Origin: Pomphorhynchus laevis
Lineage: Eukaryota; Acanthocephala; Palaeacanthocephala; Echinorhynchida; Pomphorhynchidae
Direction of reading: 5' to 3'
Assembly (NCBI GenBank): GCA_012934845.2
Contig: WNNJ02003299.1
Coordinates: 1-64,000, forward strand
DNA length: 64,000 nt
This document shows, one piece after another, positions 1 to 13,100 of this stretch. How positions within the stretch are numbered: the first letter of the stretch is position 1; every line of letters begins with the position of its first letter. The notes under the pieces are model-generated. The model was not told the origin of the DNA. It ran no database searches and saw nothing but the letters and a program-made list of their open reading frames with translations. The position numbers were made by a program, and so were the translations under genes.

Positions 1-216
1 CACAAGTGGAAATGTGTTCCTTACAAACTGTATCGTTTGTTTTTACAGAAAGGCAGAAGAGGAAAATTTCAGCAGATCATTAAAGGACCGAAACACGAAA
101 GGTAGGCGTAGGCTCACTGCTGATGAGGTCCACCTACGCTGATTGTGGTGTACAGTGCTGCATCTAGGATTAAAGAATTCACACGAGGATAATTTATGAA
201 GCCGACCAAATGATGA
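1..216 (+). repeat. Short interspersed repeat, family A copy 1 (hammerhead-like core)
   Basis: Non-coding repeat. Positions 1-102 recur in inverted orientation at 1906-2006, and positions 78-216 recur almost identically in direct orientation at 2071-2208. Within it, GGACC (85-89) precedes GAAA (90-93), and CTGATGA (120-126) is followed by GGTCC (127-131); the two five-base arms are complementary. Diverged relatives lie at about 16050-16520 (minus strand) and 41880-42620. The left end of the element lies outside the window, so its full length is unknown. No reading frame of interest. Confidence 0.7.
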
Positions 217-394
217 TACTCGCTCGTGTATGCAATTATTCATCCTATTTAAAACAATTGAAATAAATCACAAAATAAAGGAATAAAAGTGTATCAGAAT
301 AAAAGTGTAAATCTAATCTAATTAAAAAACTCATAAAAATGCAGGTTAGGTAAGATACTATTTTTATTTTTAAAATGAGAAAATTTATTTTATT

Positions 395-800
395 GTAATT
401 TGGCCTCGCTGAAATGTTGGGTCGAAGAATAGCGGATGAAACCTGATAACATAGCAGTTCCTCCTGATGGCATCTAATCTTTATTCTGATACATCGTCTT
501 TTATTTATTAGTCAATTCATCAAAATTGGCTTTTATTTTAAATTTCAAATTTCAATTTTAATTTTTAATTTTATTGAAAATTGTGAGTTAATGAAAATAC
601 TATCAAAGGGTAAAAATATAGATAATATAATCTAGTATATCTACGGATACATGTATTCCTAATTTAATGATTCCCTGATGACCTTGTGGAATAAGTAACC
701 TTTACTCCACATTCCAATACATCGCCTGTTATTTATTAGTCAATTTATAAAAATTGACTTTATTTAAAATTTCAATTTTCATTTTAGCTTAATAAAAATA
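395..800 (+). repeat. Penelope-like element tail copies
   Basis: About 400-520 matches the sequence that follows the stop codon of the Penelope-like element at 35871-36100: a GCTATGTT-like arm, GAAACCTGATAACATAGCAG, then CCTCCTGATG and an AT-rich run. A weaker second copy starts near 650. No coding sequence; these are 3' or terminal-repeat pieces of the PLE family. Confidence 0.55.
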
Positions 801-1000
801 TAAATTATAAAAAATCTTATATAAGATTATAAGATTATCTGATTTCTTTTAAATTTTTCTCATAGGCTGATTTCTTTTAAATTCCAATTTTAAATTTTAA
901 CTTGATATAAATTATATAAAATCTTATATAAAAATTATTAATTATTTATAATTATTTATTTAATTATTTTATTTTTATTTAGCATTATTTTTAATTTATA

Positions 1001-1930
1001 CACAATATAAAATAAGAAGACTCAGTTAGCTAATCTGATTTATGAGTTAAAAGGTTTTATTCCAGAAACGTTACAATATGTCGATAACCCCTGATGTCAT
1101 CTCCAGGAAGTTACAAACAAAATTAACGATTTGACCTTAATGACTCCTCCTGATGATCTCTAATCCTTATACGAACATATCGTAAGCCATTTATTAATTA
1201 TATAAATTATAAATTATATAAAATCATATACCTTTCGTGTTTCGGTCCTTTAATGATCTGCTGAAATTACAATATAAAATAAGAAGACTCAGTTAGCTAA
1301 TCTGATTTATGAGTTAAAAGGTTTTATCTGCTGAATTTTACAATATAAAATAAGAAGACTCAGTTAGCTAATCTGATTTATGAGTTAAAAGGTTTTATTC
1401 CAGAAACGTTACAATATGTCGATAACCCCTGATGTCATCTCCAGGAAGTTACAAACAAAATTAACGATTTGAACTAATGACTCCTCCTGATGATCTCTAA
1501 TCCTTATACGAACATATCGTAAGCCATTTATTAATTATATAAATTATAAATTATATAAAATCATATACCTTTCGTGTTTCGGTCCTTTAATGATCTGCTG
1601 AAATTACAATATAAAATAAGAAGACTCAGTTAGCTAATCTGATTTATGAGTTAAAAGGTTTTATCTGCTGAATTTTACAATATAAAATAAGAAGACTCAG
1701 TTAGCTAATCTGATTTATGAGTTAAAAGGTTTTATTCCAGAAACGTTACAATATGTCGATAACCCCTGATGTCATCTCCAGGAAGTTACAAACAAAATTA
1801 ACGATTTGACCTTAATGACTCCTCCTGATGATCTCTAATCCTTATACGAACATATCGTAAGCCATTTATTAATTATATAAATTATAAATTATATAAAATC
1901 ATATACCTTTCGTGTTTCGGTCCTTTAATG
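1001..1930 (+). repeat. ~337-bp tandem array derived from PLE tails
   Basis: Three successive copies of a unit containing GACTCAGTTAGCTAATCTG, CCCCTGATGTCATCTCCAGG and CTCCTCCTGATGATCTC. The anchor CCTTTCGTGTTTCGGTCC starts near 1231, 1568 and 1906, giving a period close to 337 bp. Each unit also carries an internal second copy of about 65 bp of its start. The first two landmarks and the CTGATGATCTC block match the tails of Penelope-like elements at 35994-36220; the CCTTTCG piece is the reverse of the family A repeat at 1-102. The array is therefore a hybrid that was amplified. Confidence 0.75.
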
Positions 1931-2006
1931 ATCTGCTGAAATTTTCCTCTGCTGCCTTTCTGTAAAAAAAACGATACAGTTTGTAAGGAACACATTTCCA
2001 CTTGTG
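1906..2006 (-). repeat. Inverted copy of window positions 1-102
   Basis: Reads as the reverse complement of positions 1-102 with only a few differences, so the 1-2006 region is bounded by inverted repeats about 1.9 kb apart. It directly abuts the hairpin at 2007-2062. Confidence 0.85.
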
Positions 2007-2062
2007 CAAACTGTACGTTGTTTCCGTCTTTTTGTTACAAAAGACGGAAACAGTACAGTTTG
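2007..2062. repeat. Perfect-arm hairpin
   Basis: CAAACTGTAC plus TTTCCGTCTTTT forms the left arm and AAAAGACGGAAA plus GTACAGTTTG the right arm, around a TGTTAC loop. The left arm has two extra bases. It sits between the inverted copy of family A and the direct copy at 2071-2208. Confidence 0.7.
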
Positions 2063-2070
2063 CTGTACAT

Positions 2071-2208
2071 ATCATTAAAGGACCGAAACACGAAAGGTAG
2101 GCGTAGGCTCACTGCTGATGAGGTCCACCTACGCTGATTGTAGTGTACAGTGCTGCATCTAGGATTAAAGAATTCACACGAGGATAATTTATGAAGCCGA
2201 CCAAATGA
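2071..2208 (+). repeat. Short interspersed repeat, family A copy 2
   Basis: Direct, nearly identical copy of 78-216, again with complementary arms GGACC (2080-2084) and GGTCC (2122-2126) outside GAAA and CTGATGA. Together with copy 1 it brackets about 1.9 kb like a pair of long direct repeats. Confidence 0.75.
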
Positions 2209-2640
2209 TTGTTTTAAATGCTATTTTTATTTTATCCATACACGGGAATCCTAGATAATCAAATCAGTTTTGAGGTGTCTTCGTTTGTTACTATTTATCA
2301 CATTTTCTCTTAACGTGTTGAAACCTTGGTGGTTAACAAATTACAAACATGCTGAGATAATTTGAAACTAACCATGTCTATATTCGTGATCAGTAGCACT
2401 TTAATCAAATATTCTGTATTTTGATAATTGAAACCTTAAAGTGATGTTTTTAATTTTATATTGTGTATGTACACCGAAAGAAAAAGGAGACAATTTTTCA
2501 TGAGATATTTTAGTTAAGAAATTTTATTATTTAAATGTTCTGCCCGTGTTGCACACCAACAGGAAAGGCATATTCTGTCTATAAATTTCATTTTATTCTA
2601 AAAAATACTCAGAGTAATAACAACAAATTTTAATAATTAT
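2209..2640. other. AT-rich stretch, no gene seen
   Basis: No reading frame with recognisable protein similarity and no repeat structure that I can match elsewhere in the window. Confidence 0.5.
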
Positions 2641-2649
2641 TTTGGGACA

Positions 2650-4440
2650 TCAAAATAGAACAAATGAAATATCACACTATTTCAGTATTAATGCTATTTA
2701 AGGATTTTTAAAATCGACGAACATATATTTTCAAAATATAAATACTTACGATTTTCATACGCTTTATACAAATCTAGATTTAGCAGATTTTAATAAACTT
2801 TGAAAAATTAATTTATCTTTTATTCGGAAAAAGATATACATATGTTATAGTAACTATAACGCATATCTAACCGAAAAATTAAACCATCAAGTAAATATAA
2901 ATATATTGATGAATATAAATATATAAATATACATATACAAATATAAATATATAGATGAATTAATAATATCTTAAATATCTTGAAAAATTGGATAAAATTG
3001 AATTAATAGAATCCTTGAATATTTTGGTAAATCAAAATTATTTAAAGGTAGGGACATCTATATTTAGACAAATAAAAGGTGTTCCAATGGGTGGTAATAG
3101 TAGCCCGATTATAGCTGACTCATTTTTAAGCTTTGAGTATATGAATTTGTTCATAACTGTGTAAAAACTAAATCTAAACAATATAAATATATGAAATATA
3201 TGTTTCGATACATTGATGATATATGTGTATTTAATTCTAATAATTTTTATTCAATTAGTGAGCACATTTATCCAGAAAGCCTTATTCTTAACAAAACCAA
3301 TATTAATGATAAAGAAGGTGTATATCTAGATATGAACATTAAATTAACATTAACTAAAACTACTATTAATTTATATCGTAAAGATGACATATTTAAATTT
3401 ACAAGAAACATATTTTTGCATGAGCATTCATGCATACCATATAATATAAAATATAATACATTAAATAATGAAATTTTAAGAATTGCAACAATATGTAATG
3501 ATATTGGCTTTCTTAATTATATAAAAATTATATAAAATATAAAAATATATAAATAAAATATATAAATATTTATACAATATTCATTATATAAATCTAAATT
3601 ATATAAAAATATGAAATATATGTTTCGATATATTGATGATATATGCGTGCTACACACTAATAATTTTTATTTAATAAGCGAACACATTTATCCAAGTAGC
3701 CTCATTATTAACAAAACCAATTTGATGATAAAGAAGATATATTGATGATAAAAAAGATATCTAGATATCTAAAAAACCAATATTGATGATAAAGAAGATA
3801 TCTAGATATATATCTAGATACATATCTAGATATATATCTAGATATGAATATTAAATTAACATTAACTAAAACTACTATTAATTTATATCGTAAAGATGAC
3901 ATATATAAATCTAAATTATATAAATATATAACATATATGTTATATTTCGATATATTGATGATATATGGTTATATAACTCTAATAATTTTTGTTCAATTAG
4001 TGAACAAATGTATCCAGAAAGCCTTATTCTTAACAAAACCAATATTAATGATAAAGAAGGTATATATCTAGACATGAACATTAAATTAACATCAGTTAAA
4101 ACTACTTTTAATTTATATTGTAAAGATGACATATTTAAATTTACAAGAAACATATTTTTGCATGATCATTCATGCATACCATATAATATAAAATATAATA
4201 CATTAAATAATGAAATTTTAAGAATTGTAACGATATGTAATGATATTGGCTTTCTTAAAAATCATTTAAATAATTTAATAGATACATATTTTAAACTAGG
4301 TTACTATAAAAATAACATCGAGCAGAAAATAGTAAAATATATGAATCAACACAATAATATTAAAAATAAATTTAAAATCATTAGCGGAACCTTTTTATGG
4401 ATGGCTAATAAATAATATACTTTGTATTAGATTAAGTATA
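2650..4440 (+). mobile_element. Penelope-like retroelement fragment with triplicated RT palm segment
   Basis: Reverse transcriptase of a Penelope-like element, broken by frameshifts. About 2715-2790 encodes a TYDFHTLYTN-like motif A region. About 3040-3140 encodes [17 protein letters not shown]. The frame 3191-3535 carries the catalytic YIDDICVF. Two further partial copies of the same palm region follow at 3610-3905 and 3905-4415. The last one runs to a stop at 4413-4415 after FLWMANK, the same C-terminal end (FLWM plus three residues) as the copies at 24.9 and 35.9 kb. No GIY-YIG endonuclease follows. The segment at 3730-3850 is filled with short TATCTAGATA repeats. Non-functional as it stands. 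Confidence 0.85.
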
Positions 4441-4660
4441 TTCTATATACTTAATCTATATATTTTTTGTTAAATATATTTCAATAAAATTTCTTCTTTT
4501 CATAAGAAGAAATAAGTAATTAACATTAATTTACCCCGCTGCTATGTTTGGTTTATGAATAGTGCACCAAACTTGATATCATAACATGTTAGAGGCTCTC
4601 CATATTTAAAAAATGAAATTAGGTCTCCAATGACCTAATTGTAATACAAAGTAAAAAATA
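4440..4660 (+). repeat. PLE tail
   Basis: Sequence after the stop contains CCCCGCTGCTATGTTTGG and a CATAACATGTTAG-like second arm, matching the stem-forming tail seen in the other PLE copies, but it lacks the CTGATGA block. Confidence 0.5.
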
Positions 4661-4763
4661 CAAAGTAATAATTAATACTAATTATCAATTAGTTGGTTCA
4701 TAAATATTCATTGTTTTAAAAAACTTAAATTGTAAAAATTATTATGTAAATAATAATTTATGT

Positions 4764-4812
4764 AAATTTGCAGTCAAACAAATTAAATTTTTAATTTGTT
4801 TGACTGCAAATT
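4764..4812. repeat. AT-rich palindrome
   Basis: Arms of about 22 bases (AATTTGCAGTCAAACAAATT and its complement) around a TTT loop. The DNA could form a cruciform or be the trace of a fold-back element. No gene nearby. Confidence 0.7.
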
Positions 4813-5049
4813 AAAATTTTTTAATTTGTTTAATTCTCAGTATAGAGTTTTACCGATATCTAATACGAATAACGTTGGCAAGAACATATAACTATTATAT
4901 GTTATATCATATAATATTGAATGTTATAATCCAAAAATGTTTAAATCTTATCTTTTTTCCTTATGATTCCGTCGATAAAAGTATTCGTTATTGTATAAAC
5001 AATAAAATGCATATTTACAAATATTATTTTGTATGTAGAGGATTTCCCA

Positions 5050-5315
5050 ATTGTAATAAAAGATTTAAAGCTGCGTTCCCGTCATTCCCTCTTACTTCAC
5101 ATTCCTAATTACTCTCTACAGGTCTCTAATCCTTCCTCATCGTCGCTTCACTCGCCTGAAATCAGCTCCCTCTCGACGTCTGCATCGCTCCCTCCTTTAT
5201 CACAATCAAATACATCATCCGTTCCCACCTAGACAAATAATTTAGACTTTTGTTTGTTTTTCTTCGTGGTCGTGTTTCGTGCTCCGACACGCATTTGCCA
5301 TGTAAAAATAAATCC
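5050..5315 (+). mobile_element. 5'-truncated CR1/L2-like non-LTR retrotransposon end
   Basis: Last ~250 bp of the same non-LTR family as at 43012-43515 and 46500-50150. It includes the C-terminal coding remnant (Ser/Pro-rich in other frames) and a 3' tail with GTGGTCGTGT at 5266, CACGCATTTGCCA and an AATAAA-like end. An inner arm pair CGTG/CACG can form a hairpin in the tail. Too short and shifted to encode anything. Confidence 0.75.
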
Positions 5316-5399
5316 TTTTTAAGGAGTGGGATTCGATTTATATATAAAATATGCGACTTATATATAATAACGTTGTTCATATATATATTGTATTGATTT

Positions 5400-5640
5400 T
5401 TTACATTTATTTATAGTATCAAATACGTAAGTTAGTTGGTTGATCTGATTTATCATATTTTAATTTGTACATAACTAAACCATCGATAATCAAATTCCAT
5501 CAGAGGAAATATATCATTTATGTGTATTTGGCTCTACTTCTATGTTGGGTTGAGGAATAAGAGCAGAAACCTGTTACAATCGCAGTTCATCCTGATGATA
5601 TTTAATCTTTTATCTAATACTAAATACAAAGTAATATGGT
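5400..5640 (+). repeat. PLE tail copies
   Basis: Two joined pieces. About 5405-5450 matches the distal tail (TCAAATACGTAAGTTAG). About 5470-5620 matches the proximal tail with TATGTTGGGTTGAGGAATAAG, a GAAACC and CATCCTGATGATATTTAATC. Same family as at 35871-36240. Confidence 0.6.
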
Positions 5641-8600
5641 CTGTATTTTCAAAATTTATTCTATAGGCTGGGTATATTATCTAGCAACCGGGTCATAAAT
5701 ATTCATTTCGAGATTTAGAAAGATTTAGATATTTCTATTTTAAATTTATGTAGGTTCGGTTAAAGAATTCCTTTATGTTATATAAATACCGTAATTAACT
5801 ATAGGTAATTAATTATTATTAATGGATACAACAAAGATTTTAAAGAATATTTTATAATTTAACTCGTCTCTCCATTGTTGCACTCTGACCGAATATACAC
5901 TAACTACCTTAGTTACTTTATTTGCCTCGATACTACAATTATTTCGTCTACTATTAATAAATTGCCAATCAATTTATCCACTTAACAGGATGTTTGCTCA
6001 TAGAGGTAGCTTGCCTCTATGAGTTACGATCTTCAGTGTCAAGCTAAAACTTACTTTTGAATAGCCCGATGTTTTCCGCAACATATTTTGAGGTTTTGCT
6101 CTCTCAGCCTTCACCGAGATCGATGACAAGATCTCTTTCCAGAGAATTCAGGCTGAAACTTTAAAAAGGTGGCGTATAGGCATTCCCAGACGTTTTCTAG
6201 CCACATCAACTGACATATTAATATGAAGAAGCAAACGTTTGATCCCTAGATTATCATGAATAATCGATCTACTACCATTACCTATTTGGTTTATACCGGC
6301 AAGATCACAAAGAAACCTGTATTCGGTGTTCTGTATCCTGGATTTTCTTTTAGATATTACTCCTATTCATGAACACAGGTGAATACATAATCGAAAATTG
6401 AATTGTAAATCGAAAGCTTTACATTAAGGTTTTAGTTTCACTGAAACGTTAAATGACAGTCATTTGCTTGTACATTTTATTAACATTTTATTTTCAAATA
6501 AAATCAATTTTATTTTCAGATATATACAATCAAATATATAAAATTAAAAAATGCAATCAATTTTATTTCTATTTTATTTATTTTATTTGCTACATTAAAT
6601 AATTAGTTTAAATAGAGTTGATTATAAGACAAAATTATCATTAAGGAACTCTTTTATATTTGCATCATAACAAATATTAAAGACGTTCATAAAGCTTACT
6701 ACATCGAAGTTTATTTTATTTGCTGATACTCAAGTATTTTTAAAATAGATTGAAGTAAAAAATAGGTTATTTTACTGTAAAATTTATAATAGAACGTTTT
6801 ACTTGTCTTTTTAAATGCTTACACTTTTAAAACATTTCCATATGCAAACGTTTTAAATCATAAAGTCCTCTTAGCATGTTGCTTTAGTCATATTGATCGG
6901 GTATTTATAAACAATTTGTTGAAGCCTTATATGCTTTTTCTAACTTTATGTAGTTATTTTTTTAACTTTTGATTGTTCAATTGGTTTACTTTTCGCAAGA
7001 TCACTGCATATAAGTTCACACGCTGCTGTAATGTAGATGTTGGCATTTGTAGATGTTTCCATGTATGCGTTCTATTTTTACATTTGATGTAGATTTTACA
7101 CAATTTTTGATCACTTAAATAAGCGTGAATTTAGAAATTTGCAAATAATAGAAGTTAAACCCATGTAAATTGTGTGTTTATAACAATAAGTTTTAACCTG
7201 CTGATTTATTCACGATTTACAATCATTTTACTAGTTTGTTTTCGGCTAGTCTATCACTTATATAAGGTATTTTCGCTTTGAATATGTCATTATTCATGTT
7301 TTTTTAGATAGATGAAACTATGTTGTCTATAAAATGTAATGCAATACCTTGAAATTTAAAATGTAATGCAATCTAACAGTTTACTCTTTATATAAAGCAT
7401 TTCCGCTTTAAAGTTTCATTAATCATATGTTATTTACTCTGTTAATAGCATTCGTGTTGATGTGTCGCGGCTGAACGCCCTTTATATGGCGGATTTACCC
7501 AATGCATGCATAACAATTTCAGAAATGTTTTCCTCGTGATATTCAACTTACTTTTAAGAAGTTCAATCAATTTAAAAGTTCAACCCACTTTTAAATTTCT
7601 TCGGATCAAATTTACAGATAAAATTAGACCAATTTTGTCCGCTAGCACGAGTTAATGTACTAAAAGGTTAGCTGCGGTTGTAACTATGATTGTCTATATT
7701 ATTCTACTATGGTTGTCTCTGTTACAATAATATCATCCAAATATGATTTGATTTGTAACGAATATATATATAAGTTATCTAACATAGTTATATTCTTAAC
7801 TTATTTTTCACAATAGCTGAATAATTATAGTGTATTAGGAAAACCAAAAAGCATTCGCACGAAGGAAAGTGATTTATGTTAGGATTGAATATAAATTTAT
7901 CGTTAGAAATATATTCATCCTGATCTGTATTTTAAATATAATCAGAAACAATCAAGTATAATTGAAGTCTAAAAATTGTTATATTTCGCTAGTAACTACT
8001 AGCATCTTTAAAATATGATAATAGTTAGCATCTAGTAGTTACTATCAAAACATCATATTTTTTGACTTCAATTATATTTGATTTTTCCTGAATATTTTAA
8101 AAGTTTATCCTCTTCAATTGGAAATTGTAATAAGCATTAGTCAAATGGCTAAATAAACGTGATTTTTCTAATTTTCTCAACCTACTTTCAACAACTTTCA
8201 ATACAGGAAATGTTTCTCGCATGCTAATTCGATTTCGAAAATTAATTCTTTTCTAAGTGTGGCATTTGTTATACATTAATTCCGATCAATTAGATTTATG
8301 GTCATAACATTTGAATAAAACATTTAACTTACTATTTTTTGTAAATAAATTTTAATTGTTAAATTTAAAAATTTAACAATTAAATTAATGGGAAAAAATT
8401 TAAAATTAAAATTTAAAATTTTAATTAGTGGGATTGGTGGGAAACTTATTGACTTTATAATTTTTGCTAATCAGTAACTTTTAACATGGAAAGAATTTCG
8501 TACATTTAAAAACTCACGATATCAGCATAATTATATTATCAGCAAAGTTTGATAAATTATATATCTCAAGCTTATTTGTCTTTTAAATATAAGTACAATT

Positions 8601-10090
8601 TCACTGTACAACGTAATGTATCGCTTCAACATTTAAATTTTTAAAATCGGGATCGTTGTGAAAAATATTGACTTTTATAACGCTTGCTTAACCATAAAAT
8701 AAAAATAAAAAACAAATTAAAATATTTTTTAATTATTAATTAAATTTATAATTAAATAAATATTTATTTATTATTTATTTATTAATTACACAATTTTCAC
8801 ATACACTATTTTATTTGCCCATTATTTTATTTTTACATATCCATTGTAAATAATTTTATTTAAATATCGTATTGCGAAAAGTTGACAGGATCTATTAAAA
8901 TTTTATTTTATATGTAAATTATTATTTACATAATAATTTAATATTTATTAAATTATTTTATTTTATATTACATGTAAATTCTGTATTAAATTATCTTATA
9001 TATTACATTATTTATGATACAATTATACATTATATATTATATATTATCTTATATATTATAAGATATCTTATATCTTATATATTATCTTATACATTATATA
9101 TGCAAATTATGTAAAATTGTAAATTCTATTAAAATTCTATTTTATTATAAGCGTAGGAATTAAATTTTTATTTTTCCTTTTAAATTTTTTATTTTATTCT
9201 ATAAAATAAATTTTTATTCTGATAAATGTAAAAAATAATTTATTCGTTATATTGTAACAGAAAATTATTTGCTAAAGTTTCATTTTTTAGATTTCTAGTT
9301 TTATTATAAATAATTTTTTAACTATTTTTCTGATTTTTTAAGCTTTTTACCTCCTTATTGTTTATGTTAACATTTCTTTTAAAATTTTATGCTTATCTAT
9401 GAACATTTTAACATTTTAGTTTTTATTTGAATTTTAAAGTTTTATAAATGTTTTAAATAAGATATAAGATATATATAATATCTTTGATATAAAATATATA
9501 AAATATATATCTTTATATAAGATATAATGATTATAATTGATCAACATAACCTAATCTTTACTGTCAATAAAATCTTTTATCTGGTGATATTTGGTGAATA
9601 ATTATTTATAAATACTTTATATATATTTTTTATATAATTATTGTTCAAGTAGGGGAATTTTTTAAATTCCCTTACTTAAACGACTAGTTATTTAATTTTA
9701 TATAAAACGTACATAGATTTATTTCTAATCTTTTTAATGAAAACATAAATTGCTCTTATCGTTGAATTCTTTAATAAATTATATTTATTTAATATCAAAT
9801 ATTATTATATTTTTGTTTATAATTATAATTTAAGCTTATCTTCGCGATATTTATAATAAATTGCTTCAACTAATATCTTGATAATCAATATGATGCCAGC
9901 TTGATATCATATCAACACAAGAATCTACGTTTGTAAATTATATTATTGATGTGTTATGCATCACTAATACACATCAGTAATACATTTCTTATCTACATAT
10001 ATTCTATCTGCCGGCATAATTATAAAAACTCAAATTTACACGATTTTTTTTATAAAATAACAGATTAGTTTTTACTTATTTTAACTTGAC
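5640..10090. other. 4.4 kb AT-rich intergenic region
   Basis: I see no exon that I can name. It holds a small GC-richer hairpin at 5997-6023 (CTCATAGAGG/CCTCTATGAG, 7-nt loop), a TIR-element relative at 7900-8110, a hairpin near 9647-9683, and long runs of A/T. The part from about 5870 to 6360 is less AT-rich than its surroundings but gives no recognisable protein. Confidence 0.5.
7900..8110 (+). mobile_element. Fold-back/MITE-like element, relative of the one at 55.9-56.3 kb
   Basis: Contains ATCCTGATCTGTATTTTAAA at its left side and a central inverted repeat around TTTCGCTAGTAACTACTAGC and CTAGTAGTTACTA. The same blocks occur in the element at 55884-56345, in the reverse order at its right end. 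No coding capacity. Confidence 0.65.
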
Positions 10091-10100
10091 AGTGCAACAT

Positions 10101-13100
10101 ATGTTTAGATTTATGAAATCCATTTTAGTAACATTTCTATTACTAGCGCAAGTACACTCTCAAGGAAACCGTCATTTAGCTAATGACGCGAAAACCTTCA
10201 GTTACATAATATCAAGTACAAATAATTCACCAAGCGGATCGAATGCAACCAATGAATCGTTAGAAACACCATTCCAGAAAGCATTCATCGCTGGACTTGC
10301 GGTTTTGTTAGCCATTGGGTTATTCACCTTAGGATGTAAGCTTGACATGTACATGCTTCTTGACAGACTGAAGCGTCCTGTAAATGTTCTAATTGGTATG
10401 ATCTGTCAATTTGTGATAATGCCCTGCATTGCCAGTGCCATAATCATGATAGCGAAATTCGATTGGATATCAGCCTTCGGTTTGTTTACGTGTGCAATAT
10501 CACCAGGAGGTGGAGCGAGCAACATATACACTGATATGTTTAACGGTGATATCGATCTTAGCGTTGTTATGACGTTCTTAAGTAGCGTAGCATCATTTGG
10601 TACCGTACCGTTATGGCTATTGTTCATGCAGAAAGTATTGCTACCGGAGGAGCTTAACCGTGAAACGGACAGCATCATTAAGTTAAAAGTACCGTACGGA
10701 AAAATCGCATCATCGTTATTTATGCTCGTAATTACATCTGTTCTTGGCCTGCTTGTCCGACACTTTTTCCCTGATATAGCAAAGAAAATTTCAAAGATAA
10801 TTCGCTATATCGCCATTATTTTTCTATTCTACGTTATCGTCATTGGCACCGTTGCTTACTACACTATCTTCACAGATCTGGACTGGAAGCTAGTCTTAAG
10901 TAGCATGATGCTACCTTGGATAGGATATTTAATAGGTGCTATCGCTAGTATAATCACAAAACGATCAAAGCTGGAAAATATCGCAATTACCTTGGAAACA
11001 GGTAATTGTCTATTCTTTTTATATTTCATCTTTAATCATTGGCATTTTTACTTTAAGATTTTTTGAACTAATTATAAATAAAATACATGAAACAATATAA
11101 TTTTATATATTTAATTATCTTATCAATTAGATCGCTGAATATAAAAAATATACCTTTGCAAAATTTAGATAATATATTTTTTAATGGATAATATAACAGA
11201 TTTAGAATAATAAAGTGTGTTTCTTACCAACTATATACTTATTAATTATGTTTGTAAATATTACTGTCATGGTGGCTTCTGACAGCCAATAAGAGCTAAG
11301 ACAGTTGCTCTTGTTTGTAAATTAATAATTAAGATATTTTCATTCATTCATAATATCATATAATATACAAAAGGATATAATAAACATCGTCATTTACCCC
11401 CACTTAACCCTAGTGTTGATGTAATTACTTGAAAAACTATTGTATCCGTATGGCAAACAATGCCTAGAAAAACTGTTAAAACAACTTTAAGAGATCCTGT
11501 CTGGATAATTCCTTTAATAAGATTAATTCAAGTACAGAAAGATAAGGCCTTTAGGAAAATGGAATTATCAAAGTATAAGCTTTTGTCAAGTAAGTTATAT
11601 GTAAAAAATCAAAGCTGCAAAGGAAGAATTCCTTAAACGAAAGATGGGTACAGGGGTGTCAAATAAATTTTGGAAAGGTATTGCCATCTATTGCTACGAA
11701 AGCCTAAGGCTTCTTAACTCGCATCATTAGATAAAACCTCTCTGTTTCACGAATTGAATAATATTAACCAATTCATATGCTCTATCGGACAAATCCATAT
11801 GACCATTAATGACAACAGATATAATTTAGATAAGGGTTCACTTTGTTTAGACGATTGTAGGGTTAGTGAATTGGAAGTTCTGAAGAATCTTACTAATTTA
11901 TCGAAGGCAAAAGCTGCATACCTGGTCCGCCAAACTGGATTCTAATTGAAATAGCCGATATAATTGCCGCACCATTAGCCGCTGAATCCCCTCAAATATT
12001 CTATCATGAGCATGATCCAAGTCTCATAAAATGTTCAGATGTTATGTTAGTACCTAAAGATAATAAACCAGTATCTAGCTCTAGCTTTAGACCCATTTTC
12101 CTTATTCCTGCTTTTGCTAAGCTGCTTGAACAAGCATTTTTACGTCGTGTTAGAACTACTCTGTCTAGTTGTATAAGTAATGAACAATGTGCTTACAGAG
12201 CAAATACTTGCTGCACTGACACCCTTGTGACCATTTATTAATATGTGTTAAACGGATTAAACTCTAGACATTTTTCGATTGTATATAGGCAGATCTATCT
12301 AAAGCTTTCGCTTAAGTCAATCATTCCAGATTATTATAAACACTAATATTGCAAAATGGCGATTGCGTTTTGTCTACGAGTACCTTAGGAACCGGTTTAA
12401 TCGCATAAAACATTTTAAATGATCCTCAGATTTGTGTAGATTGAACGCCAGTGTTCATCAAGGAAGAATCATCTCGCCATTTTTGTAAATGACTTTGCAG
12501 TCACCAAGGTTAACTCAAAATGCTGCAAATACACAGAAAACATTTTCGTCTTGAATGTTAATATCAAAATGTTAATATGTTGTGTTATACCCAAATTCTA
12601 AAATTACATTTGTAATTTTTAAAAAAATTACAAATGTCATAATTGTCATAATTGTCGTGAAAATATGATTAAGATGATATAACAATTCAGATCGTTTTGA
12701 TAAAATACTAACATTTATATAAAAATATTACATTATTTAATAAATGTTATTTATAAATATTGCATTATATAAAAATATTACATTATTTAATAAATGTTAT
12801 TTATAAATATTGCATTATATAATAATTATCTTTGCATTATTTAATCTTAAACTATTATATTACTTAAGTATCTAATGAATCATCTCTCTGTCCCGCTAAA
12901 AGAGCAAGAGCGTTGATTCTCGATATTGATGTACAAATCGAATATGACACATAGCATGTCCGTGTGCTATGCTGATTTTACTGTGTTGATGTATCTTATC
13001 GCTTTGGTCTTTGATATAAATTTATATTTTTAATTATTTATATTTTTATCGTTAATTTATAATAAATCAATAATCTATTTATTATTTATAGAGCCAAATA

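Noticed and set aside
5997-6023. Hairpin read as a bacterial-type terminator
   Set aside because: It stands in eukaryotic intergenic DNA with no gene ending nearby; only a small inverted repeat.
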